From Azorinus chamasolen (Eukaryota > Mollusca > Bivalvia > Cardiida > Solecurtidae), in the NCBI GenBank assembly GCA_963576725.1, contig OY755252.1:29902578-29966577 (forward strand): a stretch of DNA of 64,000 bases. Reading direction: 5' to 3'. Below are positions 19,601 to 25,489 of this stretch, piece by piece. The notes beneath the pieces were generated by a model. The model was not told the origin of the DNA. It ran no database searches and saw only the letters and a list, made by a program, of their open reading frames with translations. The position numbers were made by a program, and so were the translations under genes. The stretch's first letter is position 1. The number at the start of each line of letters is the position of its first letter.

Positions 19601-22344
19601 TTCTTCTCTGAAACCGTAAGGCCTAGACCTTTGGTATTTAGTATGTAGCATCATCTAATGGTCCTCTACAAAGATTGTTCAAATTATGACCCCCGGACCA
19701 AACATGGCCCAGCCCCCGGGCTTATCAGCTTTTCATAGGAAAATCTTTAAAAATCTTCTTCTCTGAAACTGTAAGGCCTAGACCATTGATATTTAGTATG
19801 TAGCATTATCTAATGGTCCTCTACAAAGAGTGTTTAAATTATGACCCCTGGACCAAATATGGCCCGCCCCAGAGCTTATCAGTTTTTCATAGGAAAATCT
19901 TTAAAAATCTTCTTCTCTGAAACTGTAAGGCCAGGTGAGCGATTTAGAGCCATCATGGCCCTCTTGTTAGAATAGATCTACCGAAAAGGAGCATTAACTA
20001 GAGAAAATGAAAAAATTATATAGAGTTTTGTAGTTTGAAACCATTGTGATAAATAGAGCATTTGCTCCTATTGGAGCAAATGCTCTATTTATCACAGTGG
20101 TTTCAACATGTGACTTTTGCAGAGGCGTCAAAAGGCGTCCATATGAGGGAAAGTGTTAAAAGGTGTATCAGTGAAGTAAAGGATTAAGAGAGGTTTTGCT
20201 GGAGTAGACTTTCAGTCACTGTTCACAAAATTGTAGAAAGTCTTTTAGACATGTGTCTTATGCATGACTCAGATGGGACATTTCAAGGTACAGTAAAACC
20301 CTTCTAATCAGGATTTAAGTTGTAGAGAAGAATTCAGACTTTTTTTAGGCTGGTGACTGCTTGATGCAGGTTGAAAGTCATACAGAGCTTTCTGCATGAC
20401 TTTAACTCTAAATTAAGCTGCCGTCTGTGTTAAAGACTGGCTTTGATACTGATTTTAAACCCTGGTTTAAAGGGGTTTTAATTTATTGGTCAAAACTAAT
20501 ATGTAGTTGTAATATATAATTTATTGGTCAAAACTAATATATAGTTGTAATAGAATGTTGAATTACTGTTAAAGTTTTACAGAACTTTTCAAGAAGTATT
20601 TTTTACCTTAATCTGCCAAGTGGCAATTAGTCAGAATCCAAGCTGTTTACCATTCCATCTCCTATTGCTTTTCTTCATATACAGTAAAACCTCTCTATAA
20701 CGGCCACTAAATTACATCAAGTATTTCGTGTTAAAGGCAGGTGGCTTCTTAAAGCAAGGTGAAAGTAAAACAGAATGCTCCTATAGGAGCATTCTGTTTT
20801 ACTTTCACCTTGCTGTAAGCAACCACCTGTCCTAAATACCAACTAATTAACATTAACTAATTAAGTGGCCATTATAGAGAGGTTTTACTGTAAAAGCCTT
20901 TACATTATACCTTTGTCAAATAGAGCAGGTCCTGACCAGATGGCTCCTACAGGAGCCCTACATGAGCCATCTGATCAGGACCTGCTCTGTTTACCAGTGG
21001 AATAATATAGATATAATTCTACTGTTTCTGCCATGGTAAAATATATGGTAAAATATTTCCTTGGTCATAATGTCATTATAAAAATTCAGCTAATTAATAT
21101 TCATGATGTCAATATTTCTAACTACATGTTATTGAGGTAAAGCGTTAATGATTAACCCTTTACTCCATAAATACGCCTTTCTACACCTTTGCAAATAGAG
21201 TAGACCCAGATCAGACAGCTCCTATTGAGTCTGCCCTGCTCGCTTGTGAAATATTATAGATATGATTCTACAGTTTCTTTCATGGCCAAAAATTTCTTGT
21301 GTTCACATGTCATTGTAAAGAATAAACTAATTAATATTCATGGTGTAATCATTTCTCACATGAATATTCATGGGATAAAGGGTTAAACACCTTTATTTTT
21401 ACAGCAGTTTTGAGGTTAATGTGTTTGTATTTTCAGCGCTTTTCTAGGGCCCACTATTGGTGGGGCTTTGGTGGATGAGTTTGGTTTTTCCTGGGCTTGT
21501 ACTTGGGTATCGGGAGTTTTCTTACTTGCTGTAAGTATTCTACCACTATTAACCCTTTCCTTCATATATAATAAACATGCTTTCAGGCATTTGCAAACAG
21601 AGTAGATCCAGAATTTGAAAGATCTGCATATTTACTTTCTAAAATGGTTACAATGTTCCCCCTTCCATATTTCGTTATATTTAAGCAACCACCTGCCTTT
21701 AACACAAAATGCTTGATGTAATTTAGTGGCCGTTATAGAGAGGTTTTACTGTTCTTGCATTTGCAAACAGACAGTGTAAAGTCAGGTCAGAGGGATCCTA
21801 ATTTAGCCCTCTGATCATGATCTGCACAGTTTGTCATTCAAAATCCTTTAGCAAAACCTTTCACACTGAATGGCTATATTGATTGGCTATTCCTATCTAA
21901 AAAATCAGCATTAACCTATTCCCACAAATTGATGCCTTTTGACGCCTCCATAAAAGTCACTTTGGAACCATTGTGATAAAAAGAGCATTAACTCCTTAGG
22001 AGCTATATCTGTATTTATCACAGTGGTTTCAAAATTACACAATTCTAAAAAAAATCCTTTTTTTGAGTAAATGCCCATTTTTAGTGGACTTATTCAAAGT
22101 GGTTGTGTCTAAAAGTAGCTATGTGGGAATTGATTAAAAGGAATAATTTGTTTTGTTTATGTTATTTTAGGCTCTATTGATGTTAGTGCACATGCTCTGT
22201 GTACCAAAGCTGCCAAAGCTGGAAGAAATCACTGCCAGTAAAGATATAGAAGCTTCAGTCACAAAGAAGAATGAAGCATACAAGGGAGACAGTGCTAACA
22301 ACCATTCAGACTTATCAGGATCAGCAAACAGTGTCAATACTTAA
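4519..22344 (+). CDS. SLC18B1: SLC18B1-like vesicular polyamine transporter, 3' eight exons (partial)
   Basis: Coding exons are 4519-4609, 9372-9511, 10992-11090, 13158-13252, 15562-15657, 17211-17285, 21437-21530 and 22171-22344. They give one open frame of 287 codons ending TAA; every junction is GT-AG and phases agree (1,0,0,2,2,2,0). The protein is the C-terminal half of a 12-helix major-facilitator carrier: end of TM6, then TM7-TM12, then a polar tail of about 45 residues. Family marks include FMDPTLS, LLGPSP, GCSLIPTF and GAFLGPTIGGALVDEFGFSW, which I recall as aligning throughout with human SLC18B1. That protein, of about 456 residues, is reported as a vesicular polyamine/H+ antiporter. 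Membrane location is inferred from hydrophobicity. Introns (0.6-4.8 kb) are swollen with MITEs. The start and first TM helices lie outside the window. Confidence 0.88.
4655..5047. mobile_element. TTAA-A MITE interrupted by a G foldback
   Basis: A-family left end 4655-4718 and the rest at 4893-5047 (GTAACATCAGATATATTATA, then a diverged palindrome around GGCTCCTATAGAAGC). The G element sits at 4719-4892 with CTG on both sides. Confidence 0.7.
4719..4892. mobile_element. G foldback element (GGTCCATGCTTATAA ends)
   Basis: Left arm GTCCATGCTTATAAAGCTTT pairs with right arm ending TTATAAGCATGGAC over about 70 bp. Flanked by CTG/CTG, compatible with a 3-bp target duplication. Superfamily unknown. 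Confidence 0.75.
5048..5297. mobile_element. TTAA-B MITE, full length
   Basis: TTAACCCTTTCCCTGTTCTA to GAGGGAAAGAGTTAA, 250 bp, central palindrome GACGGCTCCTCTAGGAGCCA. Confidence 0.9.
5382..5628. mobile_element. TTAA-A MITE, full length
   Basis: TTAACCCTTTCCTCCATGAA to TATGGAGTAAAGGGTTAA, 247 bp, with GCAAACAGAGCAGACC arms around GGCCCCTATAGGAGCC. A good reference copy of the family. Confidence 0.92.
5625..5950. mobile_element. Two TTAA-family remnants end to end
   Basis: 5625-5722 is a diverged half element sharing TTAA with the copy before it. At 5723 a second element starts TTAACCCTTTCCTTCATATA with a weak palindrome (CGCTCTTGTAGGAACTG), and its right end decays near 5950. Confidence 0.65.
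6089..6149. mobile_element. TTAA-A left part, interrupted at TTAA by a D element
   Basis: Begins TTAAACCTTTATCTCATG and AAATAATGACATTATGAGGA. The same A copy continues after the D insertion at 6400 (ATTAACTGAATTTTTATAAT) and again after F at 6593-6730. Confidence 0.7.
6150..6399. mobile_element. TTAA-D MITE, nested in A
   Basis: TTAACCCTTCTCTTGCTGAA to GAGAAGAGTTAA, 250 bp. Palindrome around CAGCTCCTGCAGGAGCTG inside TAAATAGTG arms. TTAA on both sides; flanks rejoin as A-family sequence. Confidence 0.88.
6428..6592. mobile_element. F element (hAT-type), nested in A
   Basis: CAGAGGTCCAGATAAG start, TTATCTGTAGCTCTG end, arms TTTCTCCACCAAACC / GGTTTGGTGGAGAAA. The flanking 8-mers GGTGTATA and AGTGTATG match at 6 of 8 places, fitting an 8-bp duplication. 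hAT assignment rests on CAGNG ends and this duplication. Confidence 0.8.
6593..6731. mobile_element. TTAA-A right part, cut by the Harbinger-like element
   Basis: Carries GGCCATGGCAGCAGAAACTG and a decayed palindrome ending CTCTGTTTGCAAAGGTGTTT. The expected A terminus is displaced beyond 9208. Confidence 0.65.
6732..7130. repeat. Two subterminal direct repeats, about 201 bp
   Basis: Units begin GGGCCCAGTCTCACTAGG and GGGCCCAGTCCCACTAGG and share GACCTGTTTACGATT, TGATATTC, AAGGTCGCA, TCTTCAGTAATT and AGAGAGGTTG. Confidence 0.8.
7982..8061 (+). other. Possible first coding exon inside the Harbinger-like element
   Basis: ATG at 7982 opens 26 codons (MAPNLNTSQSLTRSKTVKTR then GSIGLSK) ending at a strong donor, AAA|GTAAGT. 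Upstream 7660-7980 is free of MITEs. No partner exon or homology was recognised, so it may be chance or a captured promoter/first exon. Confidence 0.2.
8558..8690. mobile_element. TTAA-A left half
   Basis: TTAATTGACCCTTTACTTCA, then ATAAGAAATAATGACATCAT; stops at GAGATGGCTCCTT, the palindrome centre. Confidence 0.65.
8704..8995. mobile_element. K-type element (ATGCCCCC head) with G tract
   Basis: Head TTTTATGCCCCCAATC with GGGGGGC forms a short hairpin, followed by GTAGCCATTGCACATACATG and GGCATGTCTATGCAACTT. These are shared with copies near 46465 and 51412. The tail is GGGGCATAGTGTTTCACA. Confidence 0.7.
8867..8885 (+). repeat. G homopolymer tract
   Basis: About 19 consecutive G inside the K element where related copies read TTAGGGGTGA or similar. 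Length is prone to slippage or assembly error, and the tract could fold as a quadruplex. Confidence 0.8.
9372..9511 (+). CDS. SLC18B1: SLC18B1-like, visible exon 2 (TM7)
   Basis: Acceptor TTTACAG, donor GAG|GTAAGT, 140 nt. Encodes a basic loop (EGKKMYKG), a hydrophobic helix with VLVIVIFINIVAG, then GFMDPTLSNHLLAE. The DPTLS motif after TM7 is a family hallmark. Confidence 0.9.
9593..9793. mobile_element. TTAA-H MITE
   Basis: TTAACCCCTTCAGTGCCATG to CTGGCACTGAAAGAGTTAA, with GGCGTCTCATCAGGATCC as right arm and GCAGACGACAATTCTGGCA subterminal. The left arm has decayed. Confidence 0.8.
9893..10050. mobile_element. Decayed TTAA-A fragment
   Basis: Keeps AATAATGACATCATGAATAT and TAATTCCATAAGCAAACA; the palindrome is mostly lost. 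Confidence 0.55.
10053..10290. mobile_element. TTAA-A MITE, reverse orientation
   Basis: Starts TGACCCGTTTACTCCATAA, palindrome GGACAGCTCCTGTAGGAGCT, ends GAATATTCATGGAGTAGAGG. Confidence 0.85.
10339..10568. mobile_element. TTAA-C MITE, full length
   Basis: TTAACCCATTCCCGCATAGG to GCGGGAATGGGTTAA, 230 bp, palindrome of ACCATTGTGATAAATAGAGC arms around GCTCCTATGGAGC. Confidence 0.92.
10673..10946. mobile_element. F element fused to a TTAA-C right half
   Basis: 10673-10862 is a reversed F copy (CAGAGCTACATATAAACG, hairpin GTCTCGAAGAGATG) lacking its last bases. From about 10865 it continues as a C right half (CTCTATTTATCACAGTG to GGAATGGGTTA). Confidence 0.7.
10992..11090 (+). CDS. SLC18B1: SLC18B1-like, visible exon 3 (TM8)
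   Basis: Acceptor TGTTTCAG, donor AAG|GTTAGT, 99 nt, phase 0 at both ends. Encodes FNLKTWLIGIMFLIAPGV and the cytoplasmic motif PIWGYVGDKK. GDKK is the loop 8-9 counterpart of the MFS GxxxD(R/K)xGR signature. Confidence 0.9.
11140..11257. repeat. CTGT-rich microsatellite
   Basis: Imperfect (CTGT)n and (CCTGCCTG) tract, directly after exon 3. Confidence 0.75.
11258..11491. mobile_element. TTAA-A MITE, left end missing
   Basis: Begins at ATATTCATGTAAGAAATGAT, has an imperfect palindrome (ACTGCTCCTATAGGAGCCAT) and ends TATGGAGTAAAGGGTTT. Confidence 0.85.
11528..12234. repeat. L element copy 1: hairpin head plus about 160-bp tandem units
   Basis: Head GTGGCCGTCTGGAGACGGGA forms a hairpin. Three units follow, each with TCTCTAATTCAAACAAATG, CATAATGTCTCAGTCAAG and TTGCCCCAGACACTCC. 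The tail is AATGGCCTTTCATCTTCCAG then TTTGGCACTTTT. Confidence 0.8.
12266..13050. repeat. L element copy 2: hairpin head plus four tandem units
   Basis: Head ACACCCGTCTTCAGAGGGGG; units start near 12340, 12510, 12665 and 12830. The same tail (ATGGCCTTTCAAACTTCCAG, TTTTGGCACTCTTG) ends the copy. Confidence 0.8.
13045..13152. repeat. Minisatellite against a splice acceptor
   Basis: Four to five imperfect copies of a 25-30 bp unit with ACAGTTTTGCTCTACC and TATACCTGTG. It runs up to the TTTCAG of transporter exon 4 and supplies part of its pyrimidine-rich tract. Confidence 0.7.
13158..13252 (+). CDS. SLC18B1: SLC18B1-like, visible exon 4 (TM9)
   Basis: Acceptor ATTTCAG, donor AAA|GTGAGT, 95 nt. 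Encodes GYVRLMVACGSCGAIIAMLL followed by LGPSPLLKFIP. The LLGPxP turn matches family members. Leaves phase 2. Confidence 0.9.
13395..14560. mobile_element. TTAA-A MITE carrying a 960-bp TA element
   Basis: A sequence at 13395-13500 (GGCCATGGCAGAAACAAAAC) and 14465-14560 (ATAAGCAAACAGCAGAGAGC). The interruption is entered separately. The palindrome right arm is poor. Confidence 0.6.
13503..14462. mobile_element. Nested TA element with CAGTAAAACGGTGATAAT ends
   Basis: Left CAGTAAAACGGTGATAATTC; the complement of the right end reads TAGTAAAATGGTGATAATCT. Flanked by TA, inserted in the arm of an A MITE. Pogo-like by ends; no transposase frame seen. Confidence 0.7.
14615..14765. mobile_element. 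TTAA-A left half
   Basis: CTAATAACATCATGAATATT through AACAGAGTAGACCCTGATCA; broken just before the palindrome centre. Confidence 0.7.
14773..15264. mobile_element. TTAA-A MITE split at its palindrome centre by an unrelated repeat
   Basis: Left half 14773-14965 ends GATCAGAAGATGGCTTC. Right half at 15221-15264 begins GGAGCCATCTGATCTGGG. The 250-bp insert (GTACCCATTTTAACCCCTAG, GAAAAGCGTCTCTG) looks like an independent dispersed repeat. Confidence 0.65.
15265..15512. mobile_element. TTAA-B MITE, full length
   Basis: TTAAGCCTTTCCCTGTTCTA to GAAGGAAAGGTTAA; palindrome GACGGCTCCTATAGGAGCCA. Confidence 0.88.
15562..15657 (+). CDS. SLC18B1: SLC18B1-like, visible exon 5 (TM10)
   Basis: Acceptor TTTTCAG, donor AAA|GTAAGT, 96 nt, phase 2 in and out. 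Encodes ELYVNVIALVLVGLTVGCSL then IPTFKGLLLGA. The GCSLIPTF segment corresponds to the family motif GxSxIPTF. Confidence 0.9.
15750..15995. mobile_element. TTAA-B MITE, full length
   Basis: TTAAATTTTTCCCTGTTCTG to GAGGGAAAGGGTTAA; near-perfect 68-bp palindrome centred on GGCTCCTCTAGGAGCC. Confidence 0.9.
16098..16210. mobile_element. TTAA-A left fragment
   Basis: ATTTAAGAAATAATGACATC and the following AT-rich arm; no palindrome. Confidence 0.6.
16220..17210. other. Intron sequence, nothing recognised
   Basis: No MITE of the named families, no convincing exon and no tandem array. It includes two short A runs near 16370. Confidence 0.5.
17211..17285 (+). CDS. SLC18B1: SLC18B1-like, visible exon 6 (loop and TM11 start)
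   Basis: Acceptor TTTTACAG, donor TTGG|GTAAGT, 75 nt. Encodes SLGMPNDLDTYGKVSGFFNS then SFSLG. The G-x-V-S-G-x-F pattern before the GAFLGPTIGG helix fits TM11 of the family. Confidence 0.88.
17286..18053. other. Intron sequence, nothing recognised
   Basis: A minus-strand frame at 17533-17799 is open for 88 codons, but has no family resemblance or convincing splice sites. Otherwise featureless. Confidence 0.45.
18054..18226. mobile_element. F left end fused to a TTAA-A/B right part
   Basis: CAGAGGTCCAGATAAGATGC and TTTCTCCACAAACCC, then from 18123 TAACATAAGCAACCAGAGC, a shortened palindrome, and GTAGGAAAGGGTTAA. Confidence 0.65.
18323..18529. mobile_element. TTAA-A MITE, right end lost
   Basis: TTAACCCTTTATTTGACGAA; palindrome GACAGCTTCCACAGAAGCAG; stops at GCTTGCAAAAGTG where a C element begins. 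Confidence 0.75.
18530..20159. mobile_element. TTAA-C MITE containing a P-type array
   Basis: C left end TTACCTCATAGGCTATTTTT at 18530-18551, and remainder 19969-20159 (AATAGATCTACCGAAAAGGA, palindrome GCTCCTATTGGAGC, end GAGGGAAAGTGTTAA). A 1.4-kb P element lies between, replacing roughly 15 bp of the C consensus. Confidence 0.8.
18549..19970. repeat. P element 1: hairpin head plus eight 155-bp units
   Basis: Head GCTCACCTGGCACAAAGTGC plus CAGGTGAG is a perfect hairpin, followed by a GTCGTGCG-rich stretch. Units repeat near 18731, 18888, 19044, 19198, 19353, 19508, 19662 and 19817 with CCTCTACAAAGATTGTTCAA. The tail GAGCCATCATGGCCCTCTTG carries a second hairpin. Hairpin ends and tandem core resemble pearl/Helentron-type non-autonomous elements of bivalves (inference). 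Confidence 0.82.
20291..20478. mobile_element. TA-I element, diverged
   Basis: CAGTAAAACCCTTCTAATCA start; arms TGACTGCTTGATGCAGG / AATTAAGCTGCCGTC around CATACAGAGCTTTCTGCATG; end GGTTTAAAGGGGTTTTAA. Confidence 0.65.
20682..20890. mobile_element. TA-E MITE, full length
   Basis: CAGTAAAACCTCTCTATAAC to TATAGAGAGGTTTTACTG, TA on each side. Long palindrome with GAATGCTCCTATAGGAGCAT at its centre (core 20777-20790). Pogo/Tc1-mariner-type by its ends. Confidence 0.92.
20904..21148. mobile_element. TTAA-A MITE, reverse orientation
   Basis: Arms AATAGAGCAGGTCCTGACCA and complement, with an extra 13-bp spacer at the centre; ends ATTGAGGTAAAGCGTTAA. Confidence 0.8.
21152..21386. mobile_element. TTAA-A MITE with half palindrome
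   Basis: TTAACCCTTTACTCCATAAA; after GACAGCTCCTATT the right arm is shortened; ends TCATGGGATAAAGGGTTAA. It abuts the previous copy. Confidence 0.88.
21437..21530 (+). CDS. SLC18B1: SLC18B1-like, visible exon 7 (TM11-TM12)
   Basis: Acceptor TTTTCAG, donor GCT|GTAAGT, 94 nt. Encodes GAFLGPTIGGALVDEFGFSW then ACTWVSGVFLLA. GPTIGG is the antiporter-like motif repeated in both halves of these carriers. Confidence 0.92.
21549..21752. mobile_element. Chimera: TTAA-B left joined to TA-E right arm
   Basis: TTAACCCTTTCCTTCATATA and GATCTGCATATTTACTTTCT are B-family with the palindrome deleted. From 21691 the sequence is E-family (AAGCAACCACCTGCC to GAGAGGTTTTACTG). Confidence 0.75.
21911..22137. mobile_element. 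TTAA-C MITE, diverged
   Basis: TTAACCTATTCCCACAAATT to GGGAATTGATTAA; arms ACCATTGTGATAAAAAGAGC / ATTTATCACAGTGGTTTCA. Ends 33 bp before the last transporter exon. Confidence 0.8.
22171..22344 (+). CDS. SLC18B1: SLC18B1-like, last exon (end of TM12, cytosolic tail, stop)
   Basis: Acceptor GTTATTTTAG. 58 codons to TAA at 22342-22344: a short hydrophobic stretch (ALLMLVHMLCV), then a Lys/Glu/Ser/Asn-rich tail ending SANSVNT. The tail has no recognised sorting motif. No AATAAA was seen close downstream. Confidence 0.9.
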   Translation, partial: ALLMLVHMLCVPKLPKLEEITASKDIEASVTKKNEAYKGDSANNHSDLSGSANSVNT

Positions 22345-22454
22345 TACTTAATATTTTCTGTATCCTCTCCCCTCTCTCTCTGGAGCATCCAATTAGCCCA
22401 TAGTGAGCAGAAACGGAGGTTAATCAACACAAACAAACAAACACAAAAAATACT

Positions 22455-22686
22455 ATTTTTAAAATACATTTCTCCTTCTTTACCCATGTCCTGTTGCATA
22501 TTTACATATATCTTCACTGGCTACAACTATTTCTCTGTGCAATTACTGCCGTGGAGTGCACTGACTGCACAATCAACTTGTAAATAGTGCAGACCCTGAT
22601 GAGACAGCTCCTGCAGGAGCTGTCTAATCAGGGTCTTCACTATTTACAGGTAGGTATATAGACGTGAATAGCAAGAGAAGAGTTAA
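22455..22686. mobile_element. TTAA-D MITE, left end eroded
   Basis: TTTTAAAATACATTTCTCCT through palindrome CAGCTCCTGCAGGAGCTG to GAGAAGAGTTAA. Confidence 0.85.
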
Positions 22687-22796
22687 CACATGGCTCACTA
22701 AGGAATTTTTGTCTGTAACAATTGTCATCTGCTTCAATTCTTTTATAAAACTTTTGAGTCTGAGTCTGAATCAATTCATAATTATCTGATGTCATG

Positions 22797-22878
22797 ATTT
22801 GTTAATTGACCATTATAAAAATTCAGTTAGTGAATATTCATGAAACCATAAATTCCTGTATAAATATTCATGAGGAGA
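22797..22878. mobile_element. TTAA-A right fragment
   Basis: CCATTATAAAAATTCAGTTA and AATATTCATGAGGAG; no palindrome. Confidence 0.6.
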
Positions 22879-22989
22879 GCAAAATCTGTATGAAACGGCC
22901 TCAATGCATTGTCCAATATGAGCAATTCTCTATAGATTACTTTATTAAGCAGCAGTCTGACTACAACTAGAGAGTTCCTTGTGTGGGTG

Positions 22990-23225
22990 TTAAACCACCT
23001 TCAGATATTGAAGCTTTTAACACTTTTGCAAACTGAGTAGACTCAGATCAGATGGCAGTTGTATGAGTTGTCTGATCAGGGTCGGCTCTGCTTATGGGAT
23101 TATATAGGTCTGACTCTGGTTCTTGTGATGGCCAACATTCCATGTGTTCATGTGGCATAATTGAAATATAATGTAATTGATATTCATGATGTCATTATAT
23201 TTTGCATGAATATTCATGAGTAAAC
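22990..23225. mobile_element. TTAA-A MITE, diverged
   Basis: TTAAACCACCTTCAG; arms TTTGCAAACTGAGTAGAC and TGTCTGATCAGGGTCGGC; ends CATGAATATTCATGAGTAAA. Confidence 0.75.
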
Positions 23226-23336
23226 ACCAATGCCTTCAAAAGAAGGTAGCAACCTTAATGTAGATGAACATTAAAGCAGAGGGCTTGTACTTCATTCTGC
23301 ATGTAGCTACATCAGCCTGAAAGTTCTTTTGTAATA

Positions 23337-23540
23337 CAGTAAAACCTCTCTATAACGACCACTAAATTGAATTAATTAGTTGGTGTTTAGGGCAGGTGGT
23401 TGCTTAAAGCAAGGTGAAAGTAAAACAGAAAGCTCCTGTAGGAGCGTTCTGTTTTACTTTCACCTTGATTAAGCAGCCACCTGCCTTTAACACTACATAT
23501 TTGATGTAATTTAGTGGCCGTTATAGAGAGTTTTTACTGT
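23337..23540. mobile_element. TA-E MITE
   Basis: CAGTAAAACCTCTCTATAAC to GAGAGTTTTTACTG with TA flanks. Centre AGCTCCTGTAGGAGCG; the left inner arm reads GAAAGC instead of GAACGC. Confidence 0.9.
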
Positions 23541-23710
23541 ACTGTTTTTGTATTCAAGACGAGATTTCTCTGGGTACTAGAAGGTTTGTCTCTGTCTAGC
23601 TATGATGTCACATGTGATATAACTTGTACTAGGCTGATAATATACTATACATACCATTCCATAACAAATATTTCCAATGCAGTGACCTCCCTTGAGCTCT
23701 TTTTTTACCC

Positions 23711-23935
23711 TTAACCAATTATCTCATAGGGTATTTTTAGATACAACCTCTTTGAATTAATCTATCAAAAAAGGAGAATTAATTAGAGAAAATGAAAATT
23801 TTAGAATTTTGTAATTTGAAACCATTGTGGTAAATAAAGCATTTGCTCCTATAGGAGCAAATGTTTTATTTATCACAATGGTTTCACAAAGTGACTTTTT
23901 TTGTCAAAAGTCGTCAATATTAGGGAAAGGGTTAA
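23711..23935. mobile_element. TTAA-C MITE
   Basis: TTAACCAATTATCTCATAGG to TTAGGGAAAGGGTTAA; palindrome core TTTGCTCCTATAGGAGCAAA. Confidence 0.9.
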
Positions 23936-24026
23936 TCTGCTGTGGCAAACAGTACAGAACTTGTAACATGTAAGGCTGCAGGAATTGTCTTTATCAGGTG
24001 TCTGCCCTGTTTGCTTGAGAAATAAT

Positions 24027-24257
24027 CAGAGCTCCAGATAAGATGCGTAAATTATAACATTTTCAAGAATAACTTCTTTATTTCTCCACAAAACCGTATG
24101 TTGTGACCACTCTTTAGAATTGTCTAGGAGAGAGAGGATTATAAAGTGTGGTCACAACATAACTTTTTTGGTGGAGAAATGAGAAAAGAGTGGTCACAGC
24201 ATTGGTTTTTGGTGGAGAAATGATGATTTTACGTGTACGCAGTTATCTGTTGCTCTG
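24027..24257. mobile_element. F element with duplicated right arm
   Basis: CAGAGCTCCAGATAAGATGC to TTATCTGTTGCTCTG; the GGTGGAGAAATGA arm occurs twice (near 24165 and 24210). Confidence 0.8.
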
Positions 24258-24339
24258 ATAATACAGATGATGTTCTAAATTGTCTGCCATGGTCAAACTT
24301 TCCTTGTTCATAATGCCAGTATAGACATTCAGCTAATTG

Positions 24340-24521
24340 CAGAGCTCCAGATAAGATGCGTAAATTAAAACATTTTTAAGAAAATTCTCCACCAAACCCT
24401 GTACTGCGACACTCTTTAGAATCGTCTCGAAGAGACGATTCTAAAGAGTGGTCGCAGTATAGGGTTTGGTGGAGAAATGACGATTTTAGTATTTGGGTAC
24501 GCACCCTTATCTGTAGCTCTA
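24340..24521. mobile_element. F element, near-perfect hairpin, nested in an A remnant
   Basis: CAGAGCTCCAGATAAGATGC to TATCTGTAGCTCT. Arms of about 75 bp (TTCTCCACCAAACCC, CTCTTTAGAATCGTCTC) fold back on GAGACGATTCTAAAGAG. A-family sequence on both sides rejoins (ATTCAGCTAATTG / TATTATTTCTTACATGAA). Confidence 0.88.
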
Positions 24522-24722
24522 AATTGGTATTATTATTTCTTACATGAATATTCATCAGGTAATGTGTATTCTTTATTAAATGTAATTCTACCATTCAAAA
24601 GTCAGACTGTAGATTGGCTGTAGGTTTTGACCTCTTCCTTGATAGTCAATCATTTTTAGGCCTTTGCCAGCAAGAGTATTCCTAGACAAGACAGCTGCAG
24701 TATTGTATTTTACGACAGTCTT

Positions 24723-24860
24723 TAACCCTTTCCCTCATATAAACATTTTTCTTCACACCTTTGCAAAAATTAGTAGACCCTGATCAGACAGCTCGTCTAG
24801 GAGCTGTCTGATTGGGGTCTCTCTTGTTTACGTATATGTTACAGATCTGAGTATCTACCG
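24723..24860. mobile_element. TTAA-B left part and palindrome
   Basis: TTAACCCTTTCCCTCATATA, palindrome GACAGCTCGTCTAGGAGCTG; interrupted at a TA by the next E element. Confidence 0.75.
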
Positions 24861-24862
24861 TA

Positions 24863-25042
24863 CAGTAAAACCTCTCTATAACGGCCACTAAATTACATCA
24901 AGTATTTTGTGAAAAAGGCAGGTGGCTGCTTAAAGCAAGGTAAAAAACAGAACGTTCTGTTTTACTTTCACATTGCTTGAAGCAGCCACCTGCCCTAAAT
25001 ACCAATTAACACAATTTGGTGGCCTTTATAGAGGTTTTACTG
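24863..25042. mobile_element. TA-E MITE lacking the central core
   Basis: CAGTAAAACCTCTCTATAAC to ATAGAGGTTTTACTG. The arms meet directly at AACGTT (24951-24956): the GCTCC-N4-GGAGC block is absent. Confidence 0.88.
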
Positions 25043-25152
25043 TATATGCAATGACACCAAATTTCCTTATGGTTCATTCAAGAAAGAGATTGATGAAAAT
25101 TTATGATTGGTGGATCCTTAATGGGTGGAGTCTTACTTGAATATTCATCAAC

Positions 25153-25366
25153 TAATGAACCCTTCATTAATACACCTTTTTACGCCTAACCAAACAGAGT
25201 ATACAAAGGTCTGCTCTGGTTGCTTACACAATTATAAATATCTGATTCTACAGTTTTTGCTGTGAACAGCAATTCCCATGTCTTTGTGCTATTATATGAA
25301 CTTTATCTAATTCATTTTAATCATGTAATTATGTCTTACTTGGATATTCATGGAGGAAAGGGTTAA
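25153..25366. mobile_element. TTAA-A MITE, palindrome reduced
   Basis: ACCCTTCATTAATACACCTT, then AACAGAGTATACAAAGGTCT, and the A right arm to GGAGGAAAGGGTTAA. Confidence 0.75.
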
Positions 25367-25489
25367 GCCATATAATTTTCTGTGTTCAAACAAGAAGGGT
25401 TGCATCTATTATAATAATCATATGTCAACGTACATGTTTATCAATAATCAGAAGAAAGTTGTTGTCAGTTAGCAAGAATTATTGTTATG

